A DNA stretch of 64,000 nucleotides from Bacteroidales bacterium SW299 (GTDB taxonomy: Bacteria > Bacteroidota > Bacteroidia > Bacteroidales > Bacteroidaceae): positions 62,001 through 126,000 of the forward strand of contig SDWH01000010.1 of NCBI GenBank assembly GCA_019550975.1, written 5' to 3'. Shown piece after piece: positions 1-8,428 of the stretch (its first letter is position 1; each line of letters begins with the position of its first letter). The translations under genes and the position numbers were made by a program. The notes under the pieces were generated by a model. That model had not been told where the DNA came from. It saw nothing but the letters and a program-made list of their open reading frames with translations, and did no database searches.

Positions 1-1161
1 AACGGCATCTTTATGCACCAGAATGTTCATGGTCTTGTATTTTGCGAAAGCTTTCGAAACATACCAGATGCCCTTGTACTTTCCGCTAAAGCCCCATGAA
101 TTTTTCATGATATAATATTCTTTTCCGTTTTGGTCCTTGGCGAGCCCGTAGATCAACATACCGTGGTCATCGGTCGTTTCCCAGTTGTCGAACGCTTCCT
201 GGCGCATTTCCTGAGTCACTTCAATTTCCGGAAGCGGCTTGCTTGTAAGCTCTTTGCGCTTGTCGGCCTTGCTCAGTCCCAGCCAGTGCGCCATGTCAGA
301 TCCGGTAAGCTCGGCTCCCTTCTCTACGTCCGGACACACGGCAATGCCGTCGCGTGTAAATCCGTCCTCGCTCACATCGGCCCCCCATGCAAAAGTATAG
401 CCTTTTTCTATCGCATTGTCCATCACCTCCATCAGCTCGTCGATCGGCAGGTTATACGAAAGCTCGTTGCGCCAGTTGTCGGGCACTTCAACGCTGAACT
501 GCGTATAGAAAGGATGATGCGTATAAGAAGTGAGCGACACATAGTCGTCCATGTTCAGTCCCAGTGCTTCATCGGCAAATGTTCTCGGAGTATAAGTCTT
601 TCCTTTATAAGTAAAGCTTTCGGGGCATTTTCCCAGGTATGTGTCGTAAATGGCAGCCAGACCTTTCTTCCACACCGGAGTCAGCTTCTTGAACTTGCCT
701 TTTCCGATAGCCTGCACGTAGGCTCCGGCCACGGCATCCAGCTCGTTGTGCACCGGGAGCGAATCGCCGTACATGATGCCCGGCATAGCTTCCTGCGGAA
801 CCATTCCATAATTCCTGTAGCAGAAAACGATGTCACTGAAGCTTCCGCCCGGCGAGAACGAAGCGTCACCATGATAACGCACGTAATTTACGGCACGGTC
901 TTCCATGGTTTTGTGAACGACAAACATTTCCGACAGGTCGAATTCCCCTTTTCCCTGACGCAACAGTTCAGCCTCAAGGAAACCCAGTGAAGAAAACGAC
1001 CAGCAGGTGCTCGACTGGTTCTGGTCTTTGATGGAAGTGATGGGATTCTCCTTGACGGTAGTAAACACGAATCCTTCTTCGGCCTTGTCTTTCTTCGGAT
1101 TTTTTGCACAAACATTTCCTACGCACAAGCCCAGAGCAAGGAGTGCAATCAATTTGTTCAT
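1..1161 (-). CDS. pepC: C1-family aminopeptidase C, secreted, 3' end beyond window
   Basis: Papain-fold cysteine peptidase of the bleomycin hydrolase/aminopeptidase C (C1B) family. The reading frame starts at the ATG ending at 1161 and is open to the left edge, so the C-terminus is missing (387 codons visible). Residues 1-19 look like a signal peptide (MNKLIALLALGLCVGNVCA), which predicts periplasmic or surface location rather than the usual cytosolic site. The active-site Cys lies in DQNQSSTCWSF (Cys53), the His in DDHGML and the Asn in MKNSWG, so all three catalytic elements are present. It lies 156 bp downstream of the aminopeptidase P gene on the same strand, so co-transcription is possible. 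The two products would both trim peptides. Family assignment is strong; the natural substrate is unknown. Confidence 0.9.
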   Translation of the reverse strand, partial: MNKLIALLALGLCVGNVCAKNPKKDKAEEGFVFTTVKENPITSIKDQNQSSTCWSFSSLGFLEAELLRQGKGEFDLSEMFVVHKTMEDRAVNYVRYHGDASFSPGGSFSDIVFCYRNYGMVPQEAMPGIMYGDSLPVHNELDAVAGAYVQAIGKGKFKKLTPVWKKGLAAIYDTYLGKCPESFTYKGKTYTPRTFADEALGLNMDDYVSLTSYTHHPFYTQFSVEVPDNWRNELSYNLPIDELMEVMDNAIEKGYTFAWGADVSEDGFTRDGIAVCPDVEKGAELTGSDMAHWLGLSKADKRKELTSKPLPEIEVTQEMRQEAFDNWETTDDHGMLIYGLAKDQNGKEYYIMKNSWGFSGKYKGIWYVSKAFAKYKTMNILVHKDAV

Positions 1162-1317
1162 AGTCTTTAATTGTTATTTTAGTGATTAATATTAGGTCGC
1201 ACCAAACAGCTCCTGCAAACCTTCCCTGAGGGAAAGGCTTACAGGAAAAAAATTATAAGCCAATATTTTCAGATACCCTCAACCAGCTTCCCTTTCAGGG
1301 GAGGAGCCGGAAAACTC

Positions 1318-2709
1318 CTACCGGTTCATGATATCCTCCACCTCGTCAATCGTGATGGGAATACGCTTCTCGCCGGTAAAGCGCGAGCCGTCCGCAGTTA
1401 TCAGGATATCATCTTCCAGACGGATGCCTCCGAAATCCTTGAACTTGTCTATCGCGTCAAAATTCAGGAAAGAAGCGTTGGTTCCTTCCGCCCTCCACTT
1501 GTCGATAAGAGCAGGGATAAAATAGCAGCCCGGCTCGTCGGTTATGACAAAGCCTTCCTTCAGGCGGCGTCCCATGCGCAACGAGGCAAGCCCGAACTGG
1601 GTGGAAGGACGCACCTCATCATCATAGCCCACATGGCACTGGCCCAGATCCTCCATGTCATGCACGTCAAGACCCATCATGTGTCCAAGTCCGTGAGGCA
1701 GGAACAGCGCATGCGCTCCGGCAGCCACCGCCTCTTCCACATCCCCCTTCATCAGACCGAGGTCCTTCAGCCCCTGAGCCAGCACCTTGCATACGTCCAG
1801 ATGCACCGACATATAAGTCACTCCCGGACGGGCCAGTTCCAAAGCCTTGTCATGGCAGGCCAGCACAATGCTGTACACGTCACGCTGGCGGCTCGTGAAG
1901 CGGCCTCCTACCGGGACGGTACGTGTATGGTCGGAGCAATAATAGTTCATCAGTTCGGCGCCCGCGTCCGTAAGCATCAGGCGGCCTTTCTGAAGCGTAT
2001 GGCTATGGTCATGGTTATGCAGCGTCTGCCCGTTCTGGGTCAGGATGGTCGCAAACGAAACCATCCGCCCGTAAGAAGAAGCGATTCCGTCGAGCACGCC
2101 GGCGATATACTGTTCCGACACCCCCGGCTTGCAAAGGCGCATGGCAGCCGTATGCATCTCGTATCCCACATTGCACGCCCTGTCGATTTCGGCAATTTCG
2201 CAAGGTTCCTTCACCGAGCGGAGGTCGACCACCGCCTTGATCAGTTCCAGCGAGGCATGTTTGGGCGTCATCGAAGCGCGGATGCCCGTCAGGTCTTCAA
2301 CCAGCAGCATGTTGCCGTAGCGGTAGGGAGGCAGAAAATGAATCTTCCTGCGCTGGGAGATCGCCTTTCCTATCACCTCTTTCAGTTTGGCGAACGGGCA
2401 GCTCTTCGCCACTCCGACCTGTGCGGCCAGCTCCTTCACGCTGGGCTGGGGTCCCATCCAGATAATGTCGTCCATATCCACATCGTCACCGAAAAGGCAT
2501 TCCTCGTGGCTGTCTGCATCGATGACACCCGCAAATCCGGGATGCGAATGGCCGAAGAAATAGACGAACGAACTGTCCTGACGAAATTTATACGTATTGT
2601 CCGGATAATTTGCCGGGGCTTCGTTGTTTCCCAAAATAAGTATGATGCCGTGACCGACTTTCTCACGCAAAGCCTTGCGGCGGTTTTGATAAGTAAGTGA
2701 ATCGAACAT
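1318..2709 (-). CDS. pepP: Aminopeptidase P family Xaa-Pro peptidase (M24B)
   Basis: Metal-dependent peptidase that removes an N-terminal residue preceding proline. The protein has the creatinase-type N-terminal domain (about residues 1-170) and the pita-bread M24 domain with metal-ligand motifs visible: LTDAGAE, SDHTRTVP, HGLGHMMGLDVHD and TDEPGCYF. The frame is open up to 2760, but a TACATTTG promoter box sits at 2736-2729, so the usable starts are the ATGs at 2718 or 2709. I chose 2709 because family members usually begin close to MF-x-x-x-T-Y, which leaves 463 aa, a normal length. The mRNA leader would be very short. The gene is divergent from the patatin gene across a compact promoter region. 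No signal peptide, so cytoplasmic. Confidence 0.93.
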   Translation of the reverse strand: MFDSLTYQNRRKALREKVGHGIILILGNNEAPANYPDNTYKFRQDSSFVYFFGHSHPGFAGVIDADSHEECLFGDDVDMDDIIWMGPQPSVKELAAQVGVAKSCPFAKLKEVIGKAISQRRKIHFLPPYRYGNMLLVEDLTGIRASMTPKHASLELIKAVVDLRSVKEPCEIAEIDRACNVGYEMHTAAMRLCKPGVSEQYIAGVLDGIASSYGRMVSFATILTQNGQTLHNHDHSHTLQKGRLMLTDAGAELMNYYCSDHTRTVPVGGRFTSRQRDVYSIVLACHDKALELARPGVTYMSVHLDVCKVLAQGLKDLGLMKGDVEEAVAAGAHALFLPHGLGHMMGLDVHDMEDLGQCHVGYDDEVRPSTQFGLASLRMGRRLKEGFVITDEPGCYFIPALIDKWRAEGTNASFLNFDAIDKFKDFGGIRLEDDILITADGSRFTGEKRIPITIDEVEDIMNR

Positions 2710-2728
2710 ATTCTTCATATTTTTCCTG

Positions 2729-2736
2729 CAAATGTA
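2729..2736 (-). promoter_or_regulatory. Bacteroidetes -7 box for pepP
   Basis: The minus strand reads TACATTTG, an exact match to the TAnnTTTG -7 element of the Bacteroidetes primary sigma factor. It lies about 20 nt upstream of the preferred start at 2709 and back to back with the promoter of the patatin gene. Confidence 0.6.
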
Positions 2737-2780
2737 AGAAATAAAAACTAAAAGCTGCATGAAATTGCATCAGAAAAACA

Positions 2781-2788
2781 TATATTTG
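2781..2788 (+). promoter_or_regulatory. -7 box for patatin gene
   Basis: TATATTTG matches TAnnTTTG exactly, 33 nt before the ATG at 2822. Its position rules out the upstream in-frame ATG at 2759 as the normal start. A GGGAGG ribosome-binding-like stretch follows, just before the ATG. Confidence 0.6.
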
Positions 2789-2821
2789 CAGAAAACAGCT
2801 AACAATCGGGAGGAAACAGCG

Positions 2822-3676
2822 ATGGAGATTGATTTCAAGAAAATGGGCCTCGTCCTCGAAGGAGGGGGCATGAGAGGGGTCTTTACCTGCGGAGTGCTCG
2901 ACTATCTGATGGACCGCCGCATCGAATTTCCATATGCCGTCGGCGTATCGGCCGGAGCGTGCAACGGGCTTTCGTACATGTCGCACCAGCGGGGACGCGC
3001 CAAATACAGCAACATCGACCTGCTTGAAAAATACCATTACATCGGACTGAAATACTTCTGGAACCAGCACAGCATCCTCGACCAGCACCTGCTGTACGAG
3101 CTGTTTCCCGACGAGATCCTGCCCTACGACTATCAGGCATACTACAACAACCCCGCACGGTTCGAGATGGTCACCACCAACTGCGTGACCGGAAAGGCCT
3201 GCTATCTGGAAGAGAAGGCCGACAAGACAAGGCTGATCGCCATCGTCAAGGCTTCGAGCAGCCTGCCCTACGTATGCCCCATTACGTATGTAGACGCACG
3301 CCCGATGCTTGACGGAGGCATTGTCGACTCCATTCCGGTGCTCCGGGCCATGAGCCAAGGCTACGAAACGAACATCGTTGTGCTCACCCGCCACAAAGGA
3401 TACCGGAAAACGGAAAAAGACATCCGGATACCCGGCTTCATCTACCGCCGCTATCCGAAGCTGAGAATGGCCCTCAGCCACCGGTGCGAAGCCTACAACG
3501 AGCAGCTGGAACTGACGGACCGCCTGGAACAGGAAGGAAAAGTGCTGGCCATACGTCCCGAAAAGCCGGTCACCGTGAACCGCATCGAAAAAGACATACG
3601 CAAGCTCACCGACCTCTACAACGAGGGATACGCTTGTGCCGAGAAGGTTTTAAGTCCCTACCTGGCGGGCATCTGA
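2822..3676 (+). CDS. Patatin-like phospholipase
   Basis: Cytoplasmic or membrane-associated serine acyl hydrolase of the patatin/RssA-like group, 284 aa. The oxyanion loop LEGGGMRGVF (about residues 12-21), the nucleophile elbow GVSAG (Ser43) and the second dyad residue in LDGG are all present, so it should be catalytically competent. The start at 2822 is favoured over 2759 because the -7 box at 2781-2788 and a good GGGAGG ribosome-binding site lie between the two. There is no signal peptide. It is transcribed alone, with a hairpin just downstream. Substrate (phospholipid or other acyl ester) cannot be told from sequence. Confidence 0.92.
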   Translation: MEIDFKKMGLVLEGGGMRGVFTCGVLDYLMDRRIEFPYAVGVSAGACNGLSYMSHQRGRAKYSNIDLLEKYHYIGLKYFWNQHSILDQHLLYELFPDEILPYDYQAYYNNPARFEMVTTNCVTGKACYLEEKADKTRLIAIVKASSSLPYVCPITYVDARPMLDGGIVDSIPVLRAMSQGYETNIVVLTRHKGYRKTEKDIRIPGFIYRRYPKLRMALSHRCEAYNEQLELTDRLEQEGKVLAIRPEKPVTVNRIEKDIRKLTDLYNEGYACAEKVLSPYLAGI

Positions 3677-3716
3677 ACATTGCATAAAGACACGGAAAAG
3701 CGGCATATGCTTTACA

Positions 3717-3740
3717 GAAAAGGCAGAAATCCGCCTTTTC
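3717..3740 (+). terminator. Hairpin after patatin gene
   Basis: Perfect 8-bp inverted repeat GAAAAGGC / GCCTTTTC with an 8-nt loop, 40 nt after the patatin stop. Few Ts follow, so its efficiency as an intrinsic terminator is uncertain. Confidence 0.45.
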
Positions 3741-4349
3741 CGCAACACACGGCCGGACGATTCTTCCCGTTCCGGCAGGCAATCCTTAACGAATGCAAAG
3801 GCACACCCCCTTCAGAAGCCCTGAAAAAGGGAAAAGATGACGGATAAAAACTGAAAAATGTCCCGTCATATCCGCAACCGTGTCCCAACATCCCAAAGAA
3901 AATGTCCCGATACCTTGCGCTAAAGTCCCCGCATCCGCCGGAAGGATACCGCAAAAGGGACATCCGCGATGCCGAATGATGCCGTTTTCGTACAGAACGT
4001 CCTCATTCCGGACACTTTTCACAGGCGCAAAAGGAAAGCATAACACAAGAAAAACAAACGAAAAAACACATAAACATCCAGACGGAAGCACACAAAGGAA
4101 ACAAACGAAGAATATCAAGAACAGGAAGGCATTCGCCCGGACACATTTCCCTGCGTTTTTTCCGCCCCGCCTTTCCCGTTGCCCTGAAAACAGCATTCTC
4201 GCCAGGCCCAGCCAACATTTTGTCAGAACGCCAACCCCGCGTTTTGGACAGACAGGCCGCAAGAACCTGACATGACATTACTTATTGGAAAAATTTAAGC
4301 AAGCTCTAAACAGACTTTTAATAAACTTACGGGATAAAACCATACAAAT
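3741..4349. other. Intergenic stretch, no supported gene
   Basis: About 600 bp without a convincing gene. Frames are open on both strands only because the + strand is C/A-rich; their translations are low-complexity and resemble nothing. The motif ATGTCCCG occurs twice (near 3857 and 3902) with further GTCCC copies between, of unknown meaning. The region separates housekeeping genes from the capsule locus and could hold the recombinase promoter and leader. Confidence 0.5.
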
Positions 4350-5558
4350 ATGACATCTATCAGACTAAAATTCAGGCCGTCGACCAATCCGGCCAAAGAA
4401 GGCACACTGGTGTTTCAGTTAATTCACAAACGTACGGTACGCAGAATCAGAAGCAAGTACAGAATACGCAACGACGAATGGGATAAAAAGCTCGAAGAGA
4501 TAGCCCTCCCTTCACCCGCCTCCGAACGCTACAGCAGACTGAAAATCATCCGTTCGAGCATAATGTACGAGCTTAAAAGACTGAAGGCGATAGCAGAAAA
4601 GCTGGACTGCTCCGGAAAGGACTACAGCCTGGACGAAATCATACAGAAGTACATCTCGGGCACGGATACAGGCTGCAGCGTCTTCGACTTCATACGCGCG
4701 CAAGTCGCCCACAAGAAGCAGCTGGGCAAGATACGCTCCAGCGAAACGTACCAGACAACGCTCAACAGCTTCATGCGTTTCCGGGAAGGCATAGACCTGA
4801 CATTCGACATGATCGACTCTGAACTGATGGAGCACTATGAGGCGGAGCTGCGCAGGCACGGACTGCTGCGCAACACCAGCTCGTTTTACATGCGCGTCCT
4901 GCGCACCAACTACAGACTGGCTGTCGAAAAAGGGCTTACACCGGACAGGCATCCCTTCAAGCACGTTTATTGCGGCATGGACAAAACCGTCAAACGAAGC
5001 ATTTCGTTTGCAGAGATCAAAAAGATAAAGGAACTGGACCTGTCGCGGAAACGTGTCATGGACTTCGCAAGAGATATGTTCATCTTCAGCTTCTGCACGC
5101 GGGGAATGTCATTCATCGACATGGCATACCTTAAAAAGAACGACCTGAAGCACGGATGCCTGACCTATCGCCGCAAAAAGACAGGGCAGCTGCTGGTCAT
5201 CGAATGGACCAAACAGATGCAGGACATCCTCGACAAGTACAAGCCGAACAGCACGCAGTACCTCCTCCCCATCATAACCCGGGAAGACGGAAACGAACGC
5301 AGACAATACCAGAACCAGATGAGAAAAATCAACCGGAGGCTGAAAGACATCGCAACATCCATCAAGCTGCCCGTCCCCCTGTCTTTATACTACAGCCGCC
5401 ACAGCTGGGCCACCATCGCCCGCTGCAAGGACATTCCCATATCCATCATCAGCGAAGGGCTCGGACACGATTCGGAAATCACCACACAAATTTACCTGGA
5501 CTCCATCAAGTCCTATGAAGTAGACAAAGCCAACCGGAAAATATTGAAAGACCTATGA
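4350..5558 (+). CDS. Tyrosine recombinase at head of capsule locus, candidate promoter invertase
   Basis: Phage-integrase-family site-specific recombinase, 402 aa, with an N-terminal arm-type DNA-binding region (residues 1-90), a SAM-like core-binding domain and a C-terminal catalytic domain. Catalytic features seen: Arg in FCTRGMSFIDM, Arg in YYSRHSW, His in GLGHDSE and Tyr in TTQIYLDS. In the HxxR box the first His position is Tyr (YYSR), a change I associate with many Bacteroides recombinases. The gene ends 29 bp before the left inverted repeat of the invertible promoter segment and points toward the capsule genes. In Bacteroides such neighbouring enzymes flip capsule promoters, which is the likely job here, though local action is inferred. 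Confidence 0.9.
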   Translation: MTSIRLKFRPSTNPAKEGTLVFQLIHKRTVRRIRSKYRIRNDEWDKKLEEIALPSPASERYSRLKIIRSSIMYELKRLKAIAEKLDCSGKDYSLDEIIQKYISGTDTGCSVFDFIRAQVAHKKQLGKIRSSETYQTTLNSFMRFREGIDLTFDMIDSELMEHYEAELRRHGLLRNTSSFYMRVLRTNYRLAVEKGLTPDRHPFKHVYCGMDKTVKRSISFAEIKKIKELDLSRKRVMDFARDMFIFSFCTRGMSFIDMAYLKKNDLKHGCLTYRRKKTGQLLVIEWTKQMQDILDKYKPNSTQYLLPIITREDGNERRQYQNQMRKINRRLKDIATSIKLPVPLSLYYSRHSWATIARCKDIPISIISEGLGHDSEITTQIYLDSIKSYEVDKANRKILKDL

Positions 5559-5587
5559 CAAACCCATTACATTACATATAAAAAGTC

Positions 5588-5609
5588 CATCTCCTAAAAT
5601 GAGATGGAT
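5588..5609 (+). repeat. Left inverted repeat of invertible promoter
   Basis: A 22-bp sequence beginning CATCTCCTAAAATGAGATGG is the reverse complement of 5759-5780 with one mismatch. It also holds its own short dyad (CCATCTC / GAGATGG). The arrangement matches recombination sites flanking Bacteroides capsule promoters. Confidence 0.85.
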
Positions 5610-5758
5610 ATCGCTACAAATCCTTTGTAAAACAAACAGTTATTTCACAATAAAAAATACAACCTGCCAACAAATTGTTACATGATGTAACGAACATCTA
5701 AAAAATATACAGCAAAAAGACTGAAGATTAATTTATTTTATTACCTTTGCCTCAGAAA
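5610..5758 (+). promoter_or_regulatory. Invertible (phase-variable) capsule promoter segment, ON orientation
   Basis: About 149 bp between the two inverted repeats. TACCTTTG at 5742-5749 is an exact TAnnTTTG -7 box reading rightward into the capsule genes, so this copy of the genome is in the ON state. Inversion would turn the promoter toward the recombinase gene and silence the locus. No good -33 TTTG is seen about 20 bp upstream. The stretch is very AT-rich. Confidence 0.8.
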
Positions 5759-5780
5759 ATCCATCTCATTTTAGAAGATG
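5759..5780 (-). repeat. Right inverted repeat of invertible promoter
   Basis: Partner of 5588-5609, 21 of 22 bases matching on the opposite strand. It lies just downstream of the -7 box, so the transcript would begin inside or next to it and carry the repeat at its 5' end. Confidence 0.85.
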
Positions 5781-5963
5781 AATAAAAGGTTGTCTGATTA
5801 AATAGTACGCAAAATCCTACTATTTATGAAAGACAAAAAAAACAAAAGAGTGAAAATTTGGCGCGGGGAATTGAGAGAAGTTTTAGGATTTTTCTTGTAA
5901 CTGCTTGTTATTCTGACTTTTACAATAACTTGCAGGATTAGAGATAGTATCATTTTTTGAACT
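5781..5963 (+). promoter_or_regulatory. Capsule operon 5' leader
   Basis: About 180 nt of untranslated leader between the promoter segment and upxY. In B. fragilis, UpxY proteins act on the leader of their own locus to stop premature termination. This stretch is the expected target, but no particular motif could be recognised. No gene is supported here. Confidence 0.45.
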
Positions 5964-6512
5964 ATGGAAAAGTTTACTCCTTTGCAAGAGGTTCGGTGGT
6001 TTGTGATGCGTGATCTGAAAAGAAGCAACGCCAAACTGCCTGCATACAAAATGCTCGAAGATATGAACCTTGAGATTTTCACTCCCAAAGTATGGAAACT
6101 GATCACATGCAAAGGCAAACGGACGCCTGTGAAAGTGCCGTTTATGCAAGACTTGCTGTTCGTGCATGACTCCCGCAAAATACTGGATCCCATTGTAGAA
6201 AGAATAGGTACATTGCAGTACAGGTTCCTGAGAGACGGACACGGAACTCCCATGACGGTAAGAGATGCCGACATGGAACGTTTCATCCATGCCGTGGAAT
6301 CTTGCGAGAATCCGCGCTACTATATGCCGGGCGAGATCACTCCCGACATGATAGGCAAACAGGTGCGGATAATCGGAGGCGCGCTGAACGGCTATGAAGG
6401 ACGCCTGCAGAAACTGCAAGGATCGCATATCAAACGGCTGTTCATCGAACTTTCCAGCCTCCTGACAGCTTCCATCGAAGTACAGCCCGAATTTATCCAA
6501 CTGGTGAAATAA
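5964..6512 (+). CDS. upxY: UpxY-type NusG-like transcription antiterminator
   Basis: Specialised NusG paralogue, 182 aa. The NGN domain spans about residues 8-115 (VRWFVMRDLKRSN, then IFTPKVWKLI and PFMQDLLFVHDS). A C-terminal KOW-like segment follows (GKQVRIIGGALNGYEGRL, about residues 130-147). In Bacteroides these proteins are the first gene of each capsule operon and let RNA polymerase read through that operon's long message. This one is the first gene after the invertible promoter. Only 2 bp separate it from the next gene, so the two are co-transcribed. Confidence 0.93.
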   Translation: MEKFTPLQEVRWFVMRDLKRSNAKLPAYKMLEDMNLEIFTPKVWKLITCKGKRTPVKVPFMQDLLFVHDSRKILDPIVERIGTLQYRFLRDGHGTPMTVRDADMERFIHAVESCENPRYYMPGEITPDMIGKQVRIIGGALNGYEGRLQKLQGSHIKRLFIELSSLLTASIEVQPEFIQLVK

Positions 6513-6514
6513 AT

Positions 6515-6946
6515 ATGGTCATCGCAGTAGACTTTGACGGAACGATTGTGGAACACAAGTATCCGCAGATCGGAAAAGAGATACCGTTTGCCATCGCCAC
6601 GCTCAAAAAGCTTCAGGCCGAACGCCACCTGCTGATCTTATGGACAGTGCGCGAAAGCGACCTGCTGGAGGAAGCGGTGGAATATTGCAGAAAACGCGGA
6701 CTGGAGTTTTATGCGGTCAACGCCAATCATCCGGACGAACAGGTGAAGCCCAACCAGGCTTCTCCATGCCGGAAAGTGCGGGCAGACATGTACATCGACG
6801 ACTGCAACGTGGGCAAACTCCCCGACTGGGGCGCAATCTATGAAATGGTGCATAACCGATGGAGCTTTGAGCAGTATATGGATATGGTGCATGGCAATGC
6901 TGAGAAGAAGCGCAACACTTTCTGGAAACGCCTATTCAATCAATAA
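6515..6946 (+). CDS. HAD-like hydrolase, second gene of capsule operon
   Basis: Small HAD-superfamily protein, 143 aa. Motif I is DFDGT (Asp6 and Asp8), a motif II-like stretch is ILWTVRE, and the acidic motif IV is YIDD near residue 97. There is no large cap domain. It occupies the place where UpxZ, an inhibitor of other loci's UpxY proteins, lies in B. fragilis; I see no UpxZ here. Related small hydrolases are common just after upxY in other Bacteroides capsule loci. Substrate unknown: a sugar phosphate is possible. Confidence 0.8.
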   Translation: MVIAVDFDGTIVEHKYPQIGKEIPFAIATLKKLQAERHLLILWTVRESDLLEEAVEYCRKRGLEFYAVNANHPDEQVKPNQASPCRKVRADMYIDDCNVGKLPDWGAIYEMVHNRWSFEQYMDMVHGNAEKKRNTFWKRLFNQ

Positions 6947-6982
6947 ACAGGTATTCTCCACCATTACTGATTGAGAAAAGAA

Positions 6983-8422
6983 ATGTCTACCTTAAAAGAA
7001 AAAACAGTAAAAGGAGTCATATGGAGCAGCATTGACCGTTTTTCCACACAAGGAATACAGTTCGTGTTCAGCATCCTGATAGCACGCCTCTTGTTACCGT
7101 CGGATTATGGAGTGGTAGCGATGCTCAGCATTTTTATGGCTGTTTCGCAGACTTTCATTGACAGCGGTTTCGGAACGGCGCTCATCCGCAAGATAGACCG
7201 GACAGAAACGGACTTCTCTACTGTTTTTTATTTCAATATCATTGTCGGGTTCTTTTTCTATGCAATCCTATGGCTTGTATCTCCTTATATAGCAGCGTTT
7301 TATAACATACCTCTCTTGGAGGATGTAACGAGGGTAATTGCCTTGTCATTCGTATTCTCCTCCTTTTCAGGCATCCAAGGAGCAAAACTGGCTATAGACA
7401 TAGATTTTAAAACAAATGCAAAAATATCATTAACGGTAACGTTACTCACTGGGTTTGCCGGTTTGTGGATGGCTTACAGGGGATATGGAGTCTGGGCACT
7501 GGCGATTCAGCAAGTATTCTCATCGTTTCTCCGTACTGTCCTGTTATGGGCTTTTGTACGATGGATGCCGAAACTGGTATTTTCATGGAGATCCTTCCGG
7601 GAGATGTTTTCATTCGGCTCCAGACTTCTGGCTTCTGCCCTGCTTAATACCATTTATAATAATGTATACACCTTGATTATCGGAAAAGTATTTTCATCAT
7701 CTGCATTAGGATTGTATTCCCGTGCAAGCAGCTTGGCGCAATATCCGTCATCCAATATTACAAATGTATTGCAAGGTGTGACATTCCCGGTGTTAAGTGC
7801 CATCCAGAATGAACCGGAACGGCTGGCAAACGCATACAAGCGTTTTCTACGCTTGGCTGCGTTTATCGTATTTCCTTTGATGACAGGTTTGGCGGCTGTG
7901 GCTGATCCGTTAATACGGATCGTGCTTACAGACAAATGGGAAGGCGCTATTTATTTGTTGCAAATTGTATGTTTTTCGATGATGTGGTATCCTGTCCATG
8001 CCATAAATTTAAATCTGCTTCAGGTAAAAGGTCGTTCAGACTTCTTTCTGAAACTGGAGATCATCAAAAAGATACAGGGTGTCATCATTCTGTGTGTCAC
8101 CGTCCCCATGGGGATTGTAGCTATGTGCTATGGAAGTGTAGTTTCTTCCCTGATCAGTTTAATCTACAATGCCTATTACACACAAAAACTGATAGGTTAC
8201 GGCTATATAGCACAAATGAAAGATTTGCTTCATATTCTGGTGCATGCACTGATTATGAGCATAGGGGTATGGTGCATTGTACAACTGTTTGATTCTTTGT
8301 GGTTACAGCTTGTCATCGGCATATTGGCAGGAATGATTTATTATATAGCTGGTGCGTATATTCTTCACTTTGAAGAGTATAGCGAAATGATTGCATTAAT
8401 TCGTAGAAAAAGGCAAAATTAA
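6983..8422 (+). CDS. wzx: Wzx-type polysaccharide flippase
   Basis: Integral membrane protein of the MOP flippase family, 479 aa with about 12-14 hydrophobic segments. The opening STLKEKTVKGVIWSSIDRF and the segment FGFGTALIR-like (DSGFGTALIRK) are typical of polysaccharide transporters. It should move the lipid-linked repeat unit across the inner membrane. A TTG at 6971 is in frame, but the ATG at 6983 matches the family start. It follows the HAD gene by 36 bp and is the first structural gene of the AT-rich block. Confidence 0.9.
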   Translation: MSTLKEKTVKGVIWSSIDRFSTQGIQFVFSILIARLLLPSDYGVVAMLSIFMAVSQTFIDSGFGTALIRKIDRTETDFSTVFYFNIIVGFFFYAILWLVSPYIAAFYNIPLLEDVTRVIALSFVFSSFSGIQGAKLAIDIDFKTNAKISLTVTLLTGFAGLWMAYRGYGVWALAIQQVFSSFLRTVLLWAFVRWMPKLVFSWRSFREMFSFGSRLLASALLNTIYNNVYTLIIGKVFSSSALGLYSRASSLAQYPSSNITNVLQGVTFPVLSAIQNEPERLANAYKRFLRLAAFIVFPLMTGLAAVADPLIRIVLTDKWEGAIYLLQIVCFSMMWYPVHAINLNLLQVKGRSDFFLKLEIIKKIQGVIILCVTVPMGIVAMCYGSVVSSLISLIYNAYYTQKLIGYGYIAQMKDLLHILVHALIMSIGVWCIVQLFDSLWLQLVIGILAGMIYYIAGAYILHFEEYSEMIALIRRKRQN

Positions 8423-8428
8423 AATTTC

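Noticed and set aside
130-990. 286-aa frame on the + strand over the aminopeptidase C gene
   Set aside because: It is antisense to a clear papain-family gene with catalytic motifs, and its translation has no recognisable features.
2663-3481. 272-aa minus-strand frame over the patatin gene
   Set aside because: Shadow of a gene with GGGMRG, GVSAG and DGG motifs; no signals of its own.
3786-4278. Overlapping frames on both strands in the gap before the recombinase (158, 131 and 91 aa)
   Set aside because: Low-complexity translations, no ribosome-binding site or promoter, no family resemblance; the openness follows from C/A-rich sequence.
5883-6500. 205-aa minus-strand frame over upxY
   Set aside because: Antisense shadow of a NusG-like gene that is in the right place and frame.
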